Source: STF1-138 sp035356975 | GTDB taxonomy: Bacteria > Patescibacteriota > Patescibacteriia > UBA1558 > S5-K13 | Length of the DNA: 34,281 bases | Reading direction: 5' to 3' | Assembly (NCBI GenBank): GCA_035356975.1 | Contig: DAORGW010000007.1 | Span: 1 to 34,281 of the forward strand | Shown: positions 33,351 through 34,281 of the stretch, piece after piece | Numbering within the stretch: position 1 is the first letter of the stretch | Layout of the letters: each line of letters begins with the position of its first letter | Made by a program: the position numbers and the translations under genes | The notes under the pieces: model-generated | The model's database searches: none | Told to the model about the DNA's origin: nothing | The model's input: the letters and a program-made list of their open reading frames with translations, nothing else

Positions 33351-33380
33351 TGGTATAATGATTGTAAAATGTGTTATAAT
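33351..33380 (+). promoter_or_regulatory. Two tandem extended -10 promoters
   Basis: TGGTATAAT (33351-33359) and TGTTATAAT (33372-33380) are both perfect TGnTATAAT extended -10 elements 21 bp apart, with no convincing -35. They precede ATG 33404 by 44 and 23 bp. Confidence 0.6.
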
Positions 33381-33403
33381 GTAATCATATTAATTTAAAA
33401 TAA

Positions 33404-33883
33404 ATGTCAGAAGAATTAAAAAATTTGGAAGTTCCAAAATTTGAACAAATTTTAAATACTGAAAATGTTCCAGAGAACTTGGATTTGTCAAAAAATATTG
33501 AAAACATTTCAGAACACAAGAAAGTAGATCAACAAACAGAAATAAACAATACTCAATCAACTCCAGTAACAGTACAGACAAATTTTGACGATTTAGAGCA
33601 TGGCTTGGTTCAGAAAATTGAAAATATTTTAGAAGAAGATCTAAGAGAACTTTATATTAATTTACCAAAAGAAAAACAACGGGAATTTAAAAAAAAAGGA
33701 GAAGAGATAACACGCAAAATTTCTATACTTTTAAAAGAGGTTAAAATTCAAGCAAGAAAAATAATAGATTTAATAATTGAATGGTTATCAATAGCACCCG
33801 GGATCAATAAAATATTTCTTAAGCAAGAAGCAAAAATAAAAACAGATAAAATAATAGCATTGAAAAATAAAAATCCAAATTAA
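33404..33883 (+). CDS. Conserved-looking hypothetical protein, charged and helical
   Basis: 159 residues, no signal peptide or membrane helix. Residues 1-65 are acidic and probably disordered (rich in Asn, Gln, Glu). Residues 70-159 are helical, with LPKEKQREFKKKGEEITRKI. I recall a similar 'PPEKQ-EFKKKGEE' protein upstream of a membrane protein and a VirB4/HerA-type ATPase in many Patescibacteria genomes. The membrane gene after it here fits that, but the ATPase lies outside the window. Function unknown. Confidence 0.65.
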   Translation: MSEELKNLEVPKFEQILNTENVPENLDLSKNIENISEHKKVDQQTEINNTQSTPVTVQTNFDDLEHGLVQKIENILEEDLRELYINLPKEKQREFKKKGEEITRKISILLKEVKIQARKIIDLIIEWLSIAPGINKIFLKQEAKIKTDKIIALKNKNPN

Positions 33884-33909
33884 GCAAGTTTAATTTTAAA
33901 TAGACTTGT
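33884..33909 (+). other. Intergenic hairpin
   Basis: CAAGTTTA (33885-33892) pairs with TAGACTTG (33901-33908, one T-G pair) around an 8-nt loop, just after the stop codon at 33883. No T-run follows, so it is probably an mRNA hairpin between two co-transcribed genes rather than a terminator. Confidence 0.35.
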
Positions 33910-33920
33910 AAAATAAAAAT

Positions 33921-34281
33921 ATGTATCTTAATATCGCGGGTAATTCAATTTCTTTATACTTAATAATATTTTTTATTGTAATTATATTAGTACTTTTTAT
34001 AATTATATTTTTTGTTTTGAATTCAATTTTTAAAAAACAAAGATTTAATTCATCTTTTTCAATGAAGCTTCTTAAAATAAGAGTTCCAAAGTTTTCTAAG
34101 GCGGGTGAATCCGAAGGAAATAAAGAGGTAAGATTGCAAGATATTCAAGAAAAAATTGCTATTGCGGAAAATTTATATAGTACTTTGGGTGGGATGAAAG
34201 CTCAGAGGGGTATGAAGAGTTTCTTGGGTGAAAGAGATGATCATTTTTCTTTTGAAATAATACTTCAAAATGGATTAATTT
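33921..34281 (+). CDS. Membrane-anchored protein, 3' truncated by window edge (possible secretion-system component)
   Basis: 120 residues visible from ATG 33921, running off the edge. One strong membrane helix at about 11-36 (LYLIIFFIVIILVLFIIIFF), then a cytoplasmic part with LKIRVPKFSKAG, LQDIQEKIAIAENLYSTLG and DDHFSFEIILQNG. The 'VPK ... QEKIA-E-LY ... SFEI' layout resembles a membrane protein that in Patescibacteria precedes VirB4/TraM-like ATPases. If so, this is the beginning of a type-IV-secretion-like cluster. Moderate certainty for the gene, low for the system. Confidence 0.6.
   Translation, partial: MYLNIAGNSISLYLIIFFIVIILVLFIIIFFVLNSIFKKQRFNSSFSMKLLKIRVPKFSKAGESEGNKEVRLQDIQEKIAIAENLYSTLGGMKAQRGMKSFLGERDDHFSFEIILQNGLI

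Overview
The window looks like a chromosomal piece of a Patescibacteria (CPR) genome, probably Parcubacteria-like. It is very AT-rich and densely packed, with many 4-14 nt gene overlaps and few clear Shine-Dalgarno sites. It carries families I associate with that group: a DUF5667-type membrane protein, a modular S-layer-like protein, O-antigen-ligase/TPR proteins, and at the right edge the start of what looks like the CPR secretion/VirB4-type membrane cluster. TGA is used as an ordinary stop (e.g. 10837-10839, 32352-32354), so the UGA=Gly code of Gracilibacteria/SR1 does not apply. Two runs of 100 N are present (2103-2202 and 10375-10474). Each is bracketed by the same 55-mer on both sides, so both are most likely assembly joins rather than real missing sequence.

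Left part (1-5117): the 3' part of a DUF5667 protein; a non-coding stretch with a palindrome over a -10 box; a roughly 140-nt, comparatively GC-rich, highly foldable 5' leader (1204-1342); then a 1178-residue secreted S-layer-like protein (1362-5053, joined across the N run) ending at a strong terminator.

Surface-glycan region (5130-27108): a TPR protein and two tandem Wzy_C/O-antigen-ligase proteins with TPR tails; a repeat-rich coiled-coil protein; then a glycan assembly locus. The locus has GT4 glycosyltransferases (10866-, 13085, 15408, 16526 with two GT domains, 21108), two sugar-nucleotide epimerases (12136, 24762-), a SAM methyltransferase, an asparagine-synthase-type amidotransferase, an FkbM methyltransferase, a hexapeptide acyltransferase, a flippase (23510-) and the initiating phosphoglycosyl transferase (25738-). 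Together these cover a complete Wzx/Wzy-type route: lipid-linked initiation, extension, decoration, flipping, and polymerisation or transfer. A DUF4143 ATPase with its own box-rich leader sits inside the locus. Proximity to the S-layer gene suggests, but does not prove, that the glycan decorates the S-layer.

Right part (27184-34281): a secreted fibronectin-III protein sharing a C-terminal module with the S-layer N-terminus; a small TM1266-like protein and an RlpA-like protein; then on the minus strand corA, cysS, a tRNA-dihydrouridine synthase and tRNA-Glu(CTC); finally two plus-strand genes of an unfinished membrane cluster.

Less ordinary signals: the structured leader; three degenerate 7-nt-period repeat tracts (two inside genes, one intergenic); a double-hairpin palindromic element; and the 48-bp perfect tandem repeat.
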